A stretch of DNA of 64,000 bases from Megascapheus bottae (taxonomy: Eukaryota > Chordata > Mammalia > Rodentia > Geomyidae): contig JANJXV010000006.1 of assembly GCA_024803745.1 (NCBI GenBank), forward strand, positions 44,493,001 to 44,557,000, read 5' to 3'. Shown here piece after piece: positions 48,949 through 59,254 of the stretch. The notes under the pieces were generated by a model. It did no database searches, was not told the origin of the DNA, and was given only the letters and a program-made list of their open reading frames with translations. Made by a program: the position numbers and the translations under genes. Each line of letters opens with the position of its first letter. Within the stretch, counting starts at the first letter, position 1.

Positions 48949-49603
48949 GCGATTGTACCAATTTACATTCTGACCAACAGTGCATGAGGGTTCCTTTTCT
49001 CCACGGCATCTGTGGTAGCATTTGTTGTAAGATTTATTTGAAAATTGCTATTCTGGCTGTGGTGAGATGGAAGCTTAGTGTAATTTTGATTAGCATTTCC
49101 TATGTTGGACATTACATGTATTTATTAGCCATTTGTATTTCTTTTTCTGAGAACTGTCCAATTAGTTTGCTTCTTTATTAACTGAATTATTTGTTCTTTT
49201 GCATAAGTTACCTACTGCATGTACCAATGTACCTCTGCTGTTACTGTCTGATTTCGTAAATGAGGGTGAGTTTAATTTTATCCTTACATATGTAGTTATC
49301 CTTATAGTGTCTATCAAATATTACATGAAAATTTAACAAATTAAATGTATATTTAATACGAGTAAAAGAAAAGGAGAATTTCTTTACCTCATTATCTAGA
49401 AAATTAGCCAAATGTCAAAAGCCAAGCAGCTATGGCCTGGCATTTCTCAGTTCTGACAAAAACAACTTGTTCATTAAAAAAAATTGCTCAGCCAGGCATC
49501 TGGGGCTCAGGCCACTGGTATTCTGCGTCTCCAGCAAGGGAAGTCCTAGCACCCTGAGGAGGTCAAGCCATGAAGAATCACCAGTTAGCCACATAAGGAG
49601 ATT

Positions 49604-49975
49604 ATATGACTGAGCTTGTGCTCTAAAAATTCATTTGTTGAAGTCCCAAATCTCAATGGGGTGGAATTCAGAGACAGGCTTTTGCAAAGGTTATTTAGGT
49701 GGAATGAAGTCAATAGGGTGGCATCTTAATGTGCAAGGTTCGGTGGTTATATAATAAGAGGAACAGATCTTTACCACCATTCCCCATGTGGAGTGAGAAA
49801 GGCGAGGTGAATGCAATCTGTGTCCCAACCAGGAGGCTCTCATCCAAACAGGATCATGCTGGTTTTTGTCTCACACTTCCAGCCTTCAGAATAGTGAGAA
49901 CATAAATTTCTGCTATAATGCCACTCAGTCTATGGTATTTTCTTATGATAGCTGACCAAGATATGCAGGGATTGC
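49604..49975 (+). mobile_element. MaLR-like LTR (MST/MLT1 type)
   Basis: AATTCATTTGTTGAAGTCCC near the start, then CCTTCAGAATAGTGAGAACA and CACTCAGTCTATGGTATTTT near the end follow the order of MaLR LTRs. AATAAA-like signals are degraded. It is a diverged old copy in an orientation antisense to NLN. Confidence 0.65.
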
Positions 49976-50507
49976 AGAAAACAAATGGTTAGTCCAGTCT
50001 GCTTCAACTCCAGTTATCTATGCCAAACATAAATCCTAACACCAGAACCTCAGAAAATAACATGATTTTTGCCATTTCTGGCTACTAAGTTTTGGTGAAA
50101 TAAGTTAAATGTCAACAGAAATAAGTGGAAGTTTACTGGGCCCAGATCTGTACAAAGAACCATGAAATGAAATTTCACATTTCTATTCATTAATCCTAAG
50201 TAAAAAATGACTGAGAGGTAAGATATTTTATATACAATTTGGAAACTATATTTGATTACTGTCTAAATTGGTAGTATCTTGGGACCTCAGTATTATTCAC
50301 TTTAGTAAGACATGCCTGACATTGCATACTTTGTATTGCTTAAGATCTTATTCTCCAGTGTAAAGAAGAATTCATATGATACTTCATGGTGGTCCTGTTT
50401 CTCTTATACAGCAGTACAGTAATATAAATATTTGGAGTATATTTGCCATTTTATTGAAGTGTCCAGTTCTAACAGAAACTAACATTATTTAAAAGCTAAA
50501 AAAAAGG

Positions 50508-50700
50508 GTCGGGAGTTTGGGCTAGTGGTAGAGTGCCTGCCTAGCACGCACAAAGACCTGGGTTCAATTCCTCAGTACCACATACGTAGAAAAAGCTGGA
50601 ATGGTGCTGTGGCACCAAATGGTAGAACAGTAGTCTTGAGAAAACCCAAGGACAATGCTCAGGCCCTGAGTTCCAGACCCAGGACTGGAAAAAAAAAAGA
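50508..50700 (+). repeat. IDL-Geo SINE
   Basis: Direct copy; AGCTAAAAAA lies on both sides. Confidence 0.87.
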
Positions 50701-50732
50701 GCTAAAAAATACTATCTAAACAAACCACTATT

Positions 50733-51050
50733 TTTTTTTTTAGAGATTCCCTTCTTTTTTATTGTAATTAGTAAAAGGGTTACATGATATTTGCCAGATA
50801 GAAGGTGCATTAATTCACATACATTGATACCCTTTTACATGTCTTGGTACCCATTACCCTCCCCCCTACACCCCCCACCCGTCTTGGTTTTCCCCCCCTT
50901 CCCTATCAAATTTCAAATAACCAAATACAAATAAATTCAATATATCAGATAACAAAGTGAGATACTGTAACAATATGAGATAACCAAGGGACAGCAAAGG
51001 AGATGAGAAACAACATAGTACATTAAGGACAACAATCATTCGTTATATTA
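50733..51050 (-). repeat. L1 3' end, inverted
   Basis: Close complement of 23440-23690: TTATTGTAATTAGTAAAAGG, GCCAGATAGAAGGTGCATTA and ACTGTAACAATATGAGATAA. Confidence 0.8.
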
Positions 51051-51084
51051 AACAAACCACTATTAAGGAACGTGTTTAGAAGTA

Positions 51085-51308
51085 ACTAAATTCATCCAGG
51101 AGTGTGGCCTACTGGAAGTGTGCTTGACTAGCATGCATGAAGCTCTGGATTTGATTCCTGAGTACTACATACACAGAAAAAGCTGGAAGTGGTGCTGTGG
51201 CTCAAGTGGTGGAGTGCTATCCTTGAGAAAGCTCTAGGATAGTGCCCAAGTACTGAATTCAAGCCCCAGGACTGGCAAAAAAAAAAAAAAAAAAGTAGCT
51301 AAATTCGT
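51085..51308 (+). repeat. IDL-Geo SINE
   Basis: Direct copy; AAGTAACTAAATTCAT before and AAGTAGCTAAATTCGT after it form an imperfect target duplication. Confidence 0.87.
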
Positions 51309-51566
51309 CTATTGAGTTTCAATTCAAACACAGAATAACATGGAATACTTGGTTTTGTTATTCTGATATTACCCTAACAGACTTTGCAGAAGACACTAAA
51401 GTGTTTACACAATAATCTACATGTATGAGAGTAATTGTTTCATGGGAATAAATCTGAAACTAATTTAGATTGTTGTAACAATGTCCTAAATGAACAGCCC
51501 AAATACCTAAACAAATCTTAAGAATATATGAATGAATGAACTGGTGTCTATGGGTTCAATAACATC

Positions 51567-51676
51567 TTTTTTTTTTTTTTTTTTTTTTTGGCAGTACTAG
51601 GGATCTAGCCCAGCGCCTAGTGAGTGTAAAGCTTGTGGCTTGTGCATACTCATCACTAAGCCACCTTCCAGGCCCT
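51567..51676 (-). repeat. ID element near the exon 3 donor
   Basis: A 23-bp T run then GGCAGTACTAGGGATCTAGC to CACTAAGCCACCTTCCAGGC. Head only. Confidence 0.65.
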
Positions 51677-51745
51677 TGGAATTTTTTGTTTTTCTTGTAG
51701 GTTCCCCACCCCCTCCCTGTTAAAGGTATTTATAACAACTTTTAC

Positions 51746-51894
51746 CTGTAAATGAATGATTCTATGAAATATATCTTCTCTCATGCTCATCTCAATATCA
51801 AACCGAGAAAGTCTCTTGTCTGCTTCTGTGCTTGCTGCCCTTACTTCTTTGTCAGAGGACACGTGCTGTGGGAAGTCCAGCATAGTTCTTTCCA
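51746..51894 (-). CDS. NLN: Neurolysin exon 3
   Basis: 149 bp (2 + 49 codons), about residues 101-150. The first two bases complete a Val codon split with exon 2. It encodes [20 protein letters not shown], then [19 protein letters not shown] and ends IIHLQ. This is an N-terminal helical segment of the M3 peptidase fold, part of the domain that walls the deep substrate channel. The acceptor is ATCAACAG and the donor GTAAAAG, a weaker match than that of exon 2. An old inverted ID copy with a long T run sits about 70 bp beyond the donor in intron 3. Confidence 0.96.
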
Positions 51895-52121
51895 CTGTTG
51901 ATAGAAAGAAGAACTATGAACACCACAGGACTCATCAGAGCAATATGCAGCCAAATACCACTTTCCAGATGAATGACACCCTGATGTACATTCTTTGCTA
52001 TGCAGACTTTTCTAAGACTATCAAAAGGCAGAAACTAATGCAGAACTTGACTGTCCCACTTGGCATCAATATGAACAATAAGGGTGTGTGACCTCTGAGC
52101 ATTTATCAAAATGCTCAGGCT

Positions 52122-52242
52122 ATTAGAACAGCCAGATGGCACAACTTGTAATCCCAGCACTTAGGAGATACGGGCAGAAAGATAGTGGGCTCAAGACTGA
52201 CCTGGACTACACAGTAAGACCCTAACTCAAAAAAGCCAGAAT
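52122..52242 (+). repeat. B1-like monomer
   Basis: TTGTAATCCCAGCACTTAGG and GACCTGGACTACACAGTAAG. Confidence 0.75.
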
Positions 52243-52414
52243 ACATTCAAGGTGTAGTTTCTTAACCATCTTAAGATAAAGATACTAATCAAAGGCAGAA
52301 CTCCTAAGGGCAGGGGCATGAGGTTCTGCTATGGAGAAGGTTAGACCTTGGAGAAGGAGGGGCTTGGTGCAGGGTTTGAAAAGTAGAGGCTGAAAGCCTG
52401 GTAGATGTAGATGC

Positions 52415-52464
52415 AGCTACAGCTACAGCTACAGCTACAGCTACAGCTACAGCTACAGCTACAG
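52415..52464. repeat. (AGCTAC)n hexanucleotide tract
   Basis: Eight perfect AGCTAC units, preceded by GTAGATGTAGATGC, which looks like degenerate units. It contains AGCT palindromes. Confidence 0.97.
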
Positions 52465-52471
52465 ATAAGAT

Positions 52472-52707
52472 ACAATTTTTATGCTGTCCTGGGGCTTGAA
52501 CTCAGAGCTTGGATGCTGTCCCTAAGTTTTTTTGCTCAGGACTAGAACTCTACCACTTGAGCTACAGCTCCACTTCAGGCTTTTTGGTAGTTTATTGGAA
52601 ATATGAGTCTTATAGAGTTTTCTGTTTGAGCTGGCTTCAAACCAGCAATTCTTATATCTCAGTCTCTTGAGTATCTAGGATTACAGGTGTGAGCTCCTGT
52701 ACCCAGA
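52472..52707 (-). repeat. B1-like/Geo SINE
   Basis: Inverted full copy, forming a tail-to-tail pair with the direct copy 35 bp away. Confidence 0.8.
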
Positions 52708-52740
52708 AAGACAAAGGATTTTTAAAGAAATAAACAGATT

Positions 52741-52965
52741 AGCTGGGTATTGATGTCTCATACCTATAATCCTAGATACTCAGGAGACTGAGATATAAGG
52801 ATCATGGTTCAAAGCCAGCCCAGGCACAAAAGTCTGTAAATGGACTTCCACCTGTAAATGAAAGTGAAGCTATAGTTCAAAGTGGCAGAGAACTAACTTT
52901 TTTTTGCTCAGAGACAGTGCCTGGCACGGAATTCAGCCCCAGGACCAAAAACAAAACAAAACAAA
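52741..52965 (+). repeat. B1-like/Geo SINE
   Basis: Direct full copy with an (AAAAC)n tail. Confidence 0.8.
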
Positions 52966-53104
52966 CAATAAACCCAAAGAAACAAGCAGATTAATTTAGT
53001 AGGACTGGGTTTGTTTAGAATATAACTTCTTATATTTTCTATACACAGAATCTATAAATTTTAATCAATATTATCATGGATCCTGCCTTAAACAGATAAC
53101 ATAT

Positions 53105-53275
53105 ATTAAGTAATAATTTTATTGTTATTAAGGTATTGTAGAGAGGGACTACCATTTCATAAGTAATGAGTATATTTCTTTTTTTGTACAATATCACCCC
53201 TCCTTTGCTTTTCCTTACTTTACCCCTCCCATCTCTACCCACAAGTTACATAGGTCATTTAATAACATATTTTCA
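53105..53275 (-). repeat. L1-like 3' end, inverted
   Basis: GAGAGGGACTACCATTTCAT and CAATATCACCCCTCCTTTGC resemble 47810-47945 and 41405-41560. Confidence 0.55.
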
Positions 53276-53319
53276 TATAAACATAAAACAATCTAAGAAT
53301 TGTCATAAACGTAAGTAGA

Positions 53320-53512
53320 CAGAGTTTGGCCTAGCAGTAGAGTGCTTGCCTAGCATGCCTGAAGACCTGTGTTCAATTCCTCAGTACCACATACATAGAA
53401 AACAACAGAAGTGGTTCTGTGGCTCAAGTGGTAGAGCTCTAGTCTTGAGAAAGCCCAAGGACAGTGCTTCAGGCCCTAAGTTCAAGCCCTACGACTGGCA
53501 AAAAATAAATAA
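53320..53512 (+). repeat. IDL-Geo SINE
   Basis: Direct copy; GTAAGTAGACA before and GTAAGTGGACA after it. Confidence 0.87.
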
Positions 53513-54733
53513 GTAAGTGGACATAGCCAGTAAACAGCTAAATACTGAGGATGTTTCTGTTACATGGTATTAAAGTATGTTCTAATCTTCACTAAAGTTT
53601 TTTCTTGAGTTTTTATTTATTTGTATTTTGACTTTAATTGGTCAAAATCTTGAATTAGTTAGATAATCAAGATTATACAATGAAAATCAGATTTCAGCTA
53701 TGATTATGCCTGTTCTGAGACAATGAATGTATTTTCATTTTCCCATCTTCAGCGTTTTGAAAGTATTCAACTAGATAAATTTACACAAGTAATACACTGC
53801 AGAGAAAATAGCTGCCCCTTACCAAAAAATAGAAGTTAAGAGGAAGGAAGGACAAAAGAAAAAGAAATAAAAATCTTACTCCAAGAGGGATTCTTTTCAT
53901 TTTATAAATTATATGTTCTTATTTTCGGTCTTAAAAACTTCTGGGGTTATCCATTTATTTTGATCTATATGACCAAAAGGAAAAAGGATAAATAGGATAT
54001 CGATGTAATAGCATAGGCATCAGTATAGATGTCTGATAAAACCAACAGAATTCATTGGTGGTTATTAGTAGCTAAGTTTGTAGCATTAGATTGATTATAT
54101 GAAATTTCATCAGAAAAACAAAGTACATTTAAACAAAAGATTTCTCAGGTTCTTCCACATCTAAAAATGTTGAGTTCTGCCTAGAAATCACTTCATTTTT
54201 AAATAGAAGTTGTATGTTGGAATCATTCATGAAAATAGGAGTTGATTGTACTAAAAAATATAAATATTTGTTGCCATCCTATCTTATCTCCCCAACTCCT
54301 GTGGACCTCTTGATATGGAATACAGGTAGATTATGCTTATATTTCAAAGAACCAATTTTTTGTGATGAAGGCTATACTTGTGATATAGTACAATGGCTTC
54401 AATTAACAGTGGCACAGGAAAACAGATAAACATATTGGTATGAGATAAATTTTGGAATTATAATTGATGTGAATGGGTGATGAATAGAATGTAAGTTAAG
54501 AAAAAAATGTAAGTCAAGAAAGCATACTTCGAATTTTGTATTGTTATTATTAACTAGTTGTACAAAGGGTTACAATTCCATAAGTATTAAATAACATAAT
54601 ATATGTAAAGTGGCTGTGATGTTTGTAAATACTTATCCATAAAATTAGCTCTCTTTACTAAAAAAAAGTTATGCAAGCTGCCTTACTTCCTGAACTACTG
54701 CTTCAACAAAACTTGTTAAAAACTGTCAGTTAT

Positions 54734-54995
54734 TAAAATAAATCCAGGGCCGGAAGTTTGGCCTAGTGGTAGAGTGCTTGCCTAGCATGCACGAAGACTT
54801 GGGTTTGATTCCTTGATACCACATACGTAGAAAAAAAGCAGGAAGTGGTGCTGTGACTCAAGTGGTAGAGCTCTAGCCTTGAGCAAAAAAAAGTCCAAGG
54901 ACAGTGCTCAGGCCCGAGTTCAAGCCCCACGACTGGCAAAAAATAAATTAAAAAAATAGAAAAAAATTATTAAAAAATAAAATAAAATAAATCCA
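54734..54995 (+). repeat. IDL-Geo SINE with target duplication
   Basis: AAAATAAATCCA on both sides; the A-rich tail is unusually long (about 70 bp). Confidence 0.9.
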
Positions 54996-55463
54996 TATGG
55001 TAGATTTTTTAAATAATGCATCTAATAATGTATCTAATAATACATGAAATGTTATGCCTCTTAGTGAAAGAAAAACATGGAAGAGAAGTTTTAAAATGTA
55101 ATACATGCAGAATTTGTTTAAGCTAGAATTAATAATATGGTTGCATTTTCTTTTTTTTTTAAATTAGCTCAAGAGCTAATTTAACTATTAAAAAATGTTT
55201 AAAATTAGCACAAAAAGATACTACGAAGAACTCAAATGAGTAATAAAACTCAGAAGCCTAAAACTAGAAACACATTATTAAACAAACAATAATGCTGCAA
55301 ACCATTTCCTTTCTTCCTTCCTTTGCTTCAAAGTTCTGGAAGCAGAGTAGAGCTTTCCCTGTGAAGCTATCAACAAGGCTGATGCCTGGGACCTGCCACT
55401 GGACAAACAAGGATTTAGCAGCTACTGACAGATGCAGAAGGTACTCCCACAACATTCACACAT

Positions 55464-55704
55464 AAAAGGAAGTGAGTCTTCGGGACCGGGAGTTTGGCCT
55501 AGTGGTTAAAGTGCTTGCCTAGCATGCATGAAGACCCGGGTTTGATTCCTTGGTACCACATACATAGAAAAAAGCTGGAAGTGGTGCTGAGGCTCAAGTG
55601 GTAGAGCTCTAGCCTTGAGAAAGTCCAAGGACAGTGCTCAGGCCCTGAGCTCAAGCCCAGGACTGGAAAAAAAAAAAAAAAAAGAAAAAAGGAAGTGAGT
55701 CTTC
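55464..55704 (+). repeat. IDL-Geo SINE, very well preserved
   Basis: The longest exact target duplication in the window, 18 bp AAAAGGAAGTGAGTCTTC at 55464-55481 and 55687-55704. The body (55482-55686) shows no damage. Confidence 0.95.
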
Positions 55705-55724
55705 ATGAAATATCCTGAACTTGG

Positions 55725-55928
55725 GGCCAGGAGTTTAGACTAGTGGTAGAGTGTTTGCCTAACATGCACGGAGACCTGGGTTCAATTTCTCAGTACCCCA
55801 TACATAGAAAAAAAGCCGGAAATGGTACTGTAGCTCCAGTGGTAGAGCTCTAGCCTTGAGAAAGCCTAAGGACGGTGCTCAGGCCCTGAGCTCAAGCCCT
55901 GGACTGGCAAAAAAAAAAAAGAAAGAAA
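55725..55928 (+). repeat. IDL-Geo SINE
   Basis: Direct copy about 20 bp after the preceding one; slightly more diverged. Confidence 0.88.
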
Positions 55929-56097
55929 TCTCCCAAACTCAACAATTTGAATGACTAATTCACAAAGATAAATTTATGGGAAAGCAGAAGCAAATATCAC
56001 AAATCTTAAAGTATGTTTAAAAGATCCATTACTGAGAAAAATCAGAACCTTAAATAATTACTTATTTCATTTTAAATTAAATATTAATTACTTAGGC

Positions 56098-56265
56098 ATA
56101 AGGCCCTGAGTCTGAGCCCCTGTGCTGGCTAAAAGAGAAGGAGGGGAGAAGAGAATGAGGGAGGAGAAGGAGAAAGTGAGGGGAGAAAGTGAGGGAAGAG
56201 AGTAAGGGAGAGAGTGAGGGAGGAGAGGTTGAGAGTAAGGAGAGGAGAGGAGGGGAGGGAGGCAG
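56098..56265 (+). repeat. Purine-rich (GGGAGA)-type tract after a Geo end
   Basis: 56098-56130 is the last part of a Geo module (AAGGCCCTGAGTCTGAGCCC). 56137-56265 is about 130 bp almost without pyrimidines, built of GGGAGA/GAGTGAGGGA units. Confidence 0.8.
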
Positions 56266-56287
56266 GCAAACAAACAAGCAAGCATTT

Positions 56288-56408
56288 TTAGCTGAGTATG
56301 GCAATGTGTGTTTGTAATGCCAGTATTTGGGAGGCAGAGGATGGAGAAACAAATTTAAGGCAAACTTGGACTACCTAAAACTTGTCTAAAAAATAAAAAA
56401 TAAAAAAA
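56288..56408 (+). repeat. B1-like monomer
   Basis: GTTTGTAATGCCAGTATTTG and GGAGGCAGAGGATGG with an A-rich tail. Confidence 0.7.
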
Positions 56409-56414
56409 CTAAGA

Positions 56415-56655
56415 AAAGCTGGGCTCGAATGGCTCATACCTGTAATCCTAGGTACTCAGAAGGCAAAGATCTGAGGACTGTAGTTCAAAGCCAGCCTGGG
56501 CAGAAAAGTCTGTGAGATTCCTATCTCCAGTTCACCTCCAGAAAACCAGAAGTGGCATTGTGAGTTAAAGTGGTAGAGTGCTAGACTTCAGCAAAAGTGC
56601 TCCATGACAGTGCCCAGGTCCTGAGTTCAAGCCCCACAACCAACAATAAAAAACA
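56415..56655 (+). repeat. B1-like/Geo SINE
   Basis: Complete direct copy, the left half of an inverted pair with 56693-56910. Confidence 0.87.
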
Positions 56656-56692
56656 ACACCAAGAAAAATAATTTTCCTCCACTGATTTTGTT

Positions 56693-56910
56693 TCTTTCTT
56701 TCTTTATTTATTGTGGGTGATGGGGCTTGAACTCCAGGCCTAGGTGCTATTTCTGAGATTTTCAGTTCAAGGCTACCACCCTATCCTTGAACCACAGCCC
56801 CACTTTCATTTTCTAGTGATCAATTGGAGATAAGAGTCTCATGGTCTCATGGCCTGGGTTGGCTTTGAACCACAATCCTCAGATCTCACCCTCCTGACTA
56901 GCTGGGATTT
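56693..56910 (-). repeat. B1-like/Geo SINE
   Basis: Inverted copy with a (TTTC)n tail, truncated just inside the head at AGCTGGGATT. Confidence 0.82.
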
Positions 56911-57086
56911 TTATATGAATTAAATGTATTAGCTAGCTTATCAACCTGCTCATGAATGATGGAAGAAAAGGACCTGAGCTAAACATGAAGCACGTACAGA
57001 GTGGAACACACATATGAAGTCACCTATGGAATATCTCTGCCAAATAACGAATGACTTTCGTTCGTGTGCTCAAGCATCCTACTCAC

Positions 57087-57346
57087 CTATATACTTTACT
57101 TCCACATCTGCCAGCACCTGCAAACAGTTCTCGTAAGTTACTTCCTCTAAGTCCAGCATTCCAACTGTGTCGTACACCTGCTTGGTCTGCAAGATGAGCT
57201 CCTCTGTCCTTGTTTTAATTTGTTCTGGTGAAAGATCCCATCTTAGAACATTTCTGCCAGCTGCAGTGTAGGAAGATATTTCCTGGAGAGGAGATGTCAT
57301 TCCTCTTCCCAAAGTCATTCTGAGTAAAATCCTGGAACCACCAACT
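57087..57346 (-). CDS. NLN: Neurolysin exon 2
   Basis: 260 bp (1 + 86 codons + 1), about residues 15-100. It starts after a TTTTTAG acceptor and ends at a strong GTGAGT donor. It carries the end of the leader ([10 protein letters not shown]), a linker ([16 protein letters not shown]) and the conserved start of the folded enzyme ([20 protein letters not shown]). Two in-frame ATGs at 57316-57318 and 57298-57300 lie just inside the exon and could begin a form without the mitochondrial leader, as reported for alternative-promoter transcripts of porcine neurolysin. The linker differs from the human sequence as I remember it, while the helical part is conserved. Confidence 0.95.
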
Positions 57347-57464
57347 CTAAAAAGAACAGTAATAAAAATTTTGTAAAAAGAATAGAGATGACAGTTTCTG
57401 TTGGTCCAAAGCAAAGAAAAAAATATACATTAAGAAAGCAAATTTCATGGAGAGGGAAAAATGG

Positions 57465-57575
57465 GAAAAAAAGGAGGGGGTATCAATATTCAAGAAATCA
57501 TGTACTCACTACCTGTAATGTAACTGTAACCCCTCTATACATCACCCAGATAATAAAATACAATTTATTTTTAGA
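57465..57575 (+). repeat. L1 3' terminus
   Basis: GGGGGTATCAATATTCAAGA, TAACTGTAACCCCTCTATAC and ATAATAAAATACAATTT. Confidence 0.7.
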
Positions 57576-57853
57576 AAAGCAAATTTCAATTAAAAGTAAC
57601 TTTTCAAAAAATACAGGTAAAAATTCCTCAGTTGACCACATATTATTTAAAACTAAGTTCTTTTTCAATTTAAAATTTTTTCTTGCATCAAGGTTTAATG
57701 GAATGTATGCTATCCAAACACTGAACTGTTAATGTAATGAAACCACATAGAGAAAGTCAAGTGTCAGAGATATACAAATTATTCTTTATAAATTAAACTA
57801 ATAACTTTTCCTGTGTTAATTTCTAGCAACCATGTACAACAGAGTTAAAAAAT

Positions 57854-58068
57854 TAGGCTGGGAATGTGGCTTAGTGGTAGAGTGTTTGCCTAGCATGCAT
57901 GAAACCCTGGGTTCGATTACTCAGTACCAAATAAACAGAAAAAGACAGAAGTGGCACTATGGCTCAAGTGGTAGAGTGCTAGTCTTAAACAAAAAGAAGC
58001 TCAGGGACAGTGCCCAGACCTAGAGTACAAGTCCCAGGATTGCTTCCCCCCCCCCCCAGCAAAAAAAT
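57854..58068 (+). repeat. IDL-Geo SINE
   Basis: Direct copy with a head close to classic rodent ID (GGGAATGTGGCTTAGTGGTA). It ends in a 12-C run instead of the usual A tail. Confidence 0.85.
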
Positions 58069-58684
58069 GATAAGTTTAGTAAGAAATTATTTAAAATATT
58101 CTTTTATATAAAATGCTAATTTTCTCCCCAATAGCACAATGATTTACATTCATTTCTGAAAATAATCTCTGGTATCACTTTTACATTGCCATAAAAGAAA
58201 AGGGAAAACAAATCTTTTAAGAATCAGGACACCAATCTCTCCCTACATGTATTAAATTTTTATTCCAAATCATTTCTCAAATCATATACAGTCCACAAGT
58301 CATTCCTTATCTTGGCCTTAAAACAGTCAAAGTAGTAATAATCCTATGTTTAAAAGTCTCTCTTTCTCTCTCCATATGTATCTCATTCCTTCCTAATTCT
58401 CCCCAACTCATTCTCCAATTTTAGAGCTATGCGTTTTTTAAAAGATACATTTCCTAATATCTACATAGTGGATGTTTAGGCACTGTGAAAATGTTTTCTA
58501 TACAGAAACTCACTAAAGTCCTTCAACAATAAACAATGTAAACCAGTTTTCTGGTTTTATCATGAACAACTATGAATTATATAATGAATAACCACAACTA
58601 CAAGTGAATATCCCAGACCACACACTAGTGATACTGTGGGAGCTATGATTAAAAAATCATGTCATTGGTGGCATTTACTAGACA

Positions 58685-58855
58685 CTATGTAACTTGTTAG
58701 TGGGGATGGGAGGAAAAAATTGTGCAAGAGTGAGGAAAGGGATGACACTGTCCAAAAAGAAATGTACTCTTTTCCTGACTTATATAACTGTAGTCTACCC
58801 ACTCCCACCCCCCGTACATCACCTTTGTAATAATAAAAATAAAGAATAAAGGTGT
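58685..58855 (+). repeat. L1-like 3' end
   Basis: GATGACACTGTCCAAAAAGA, CCCCGTACATCACCTTTGTA and a terminal AATAATAAAAATAAAG. Confidence 0.6.
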
Positions 58856-58937
58856 AAACCTAAAAGCAGAAACAAACAAAAGCCATGTTGTCAGGTGGGC
58901 TCATGCTCATATTCTAGCTTTTTTTTTGGGGGGGGGG

Positions 58938-59085
58938 GCCGAGATCTGAAGATGTCAATCAGAAACCAGTAGGGGTAGGAAAATCTTTAAGACCTATCTC
59001 TAATTAGTAAACAAAAGGCCAGACTGGAAGTGGAAGTATGGCTCAAACAGAGTATGCCAGTAGTTACATCAAAAGAGCTGAGAGC
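58938..59085 (+). repeat. B1-like/Geo SINE, partial
   Basis: Right half mainly (ACCTATCTCTAATTAGTAAA, GGAAGTGGAAGTATGGCTCA); a G run takes the place of the head start. Confidence 0.65.
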
Positions 59086-59089
59086 ACCA

Positions 59090-59115
59090 TACACACACAC
59101 ACACACACACACACA

Positions 59116-59147
<32 letters not shown>

Positions 59148-59149
59148 CA
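59090..59149 (+). repeat. (CA)n(CGCA)n microsatellite
   Basis: (CA)n at 59090-59116 passes into about eight CGCA units, a CpG-rich compound repeat at the SINE tail. Confidence 0.95.
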
Positions 59150-59254
59150 GAACCATCAACCAAAGGATTTGAATAAAGGAGAGGACCAAAAATGTTGGGA
59201 GAAGACATCAAATGCAGGGAACATAATGGTAAAACCAGATTGTGAAACTCAGTT

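Larger units (their letters stand above)
48515..49255 (-). repeat. Old L1 3' end, inverted
   Basis: ATGGCTGAGTAATATTCCGT, CATTCTGACCAACAGTGCAT and GTGGTGAGATGGAAGCTTAG are ORF2 words read backwards; the 3' UTR lies left, with (CA)n at 48614-48655. A (TG)n tract at 48916-48948 interrupts it. Confidence 0.75.
43359..51745 (-). other. NLN: Intron 3 of NLN
   Basis: 8.4 kb. It contains a solo LTR, a MaLR-like LTR, L1 3' ends and SINEs. Unique stretches with nothing recognised are 43360-44325, 44440-44905, 45285-46800, 47035-47560, 48130-48510, 49260-49480, 49985-50500 and 51300-51565. Block 43780-44160 is relatively GC-rich and non-repetitive. Confidence 0.85.
51895..57086 (-). other. NLN: Intron 2 of NLN
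   Basis: 5.2 kb. SINEs cluster at both ends, with a hexanucleotide tract near 52415 and a purine tract near 56140. Unique AT-rich stretches 51900-52115, 53515-54730, 55000-55460 and 55930-56090 show nothing I can name. Confidence 0.85.

Noticed and set aside
52415..52464. CRISPR-like array
   Set aside because: Contiguous hexanucleotide units without spacers in a mammalian intron.
55482..55560. tRNA-Ala gene
   Set aside because: ID-type SINE heads resemble tRNA-Ala, but they continue into a second module and an A tail, and cannot form a full acceptor stem.
56088..56352. Pro/Ser/Leu-rich minus-strand frames
   Set aside because: They come from translating the purine tract's complement.
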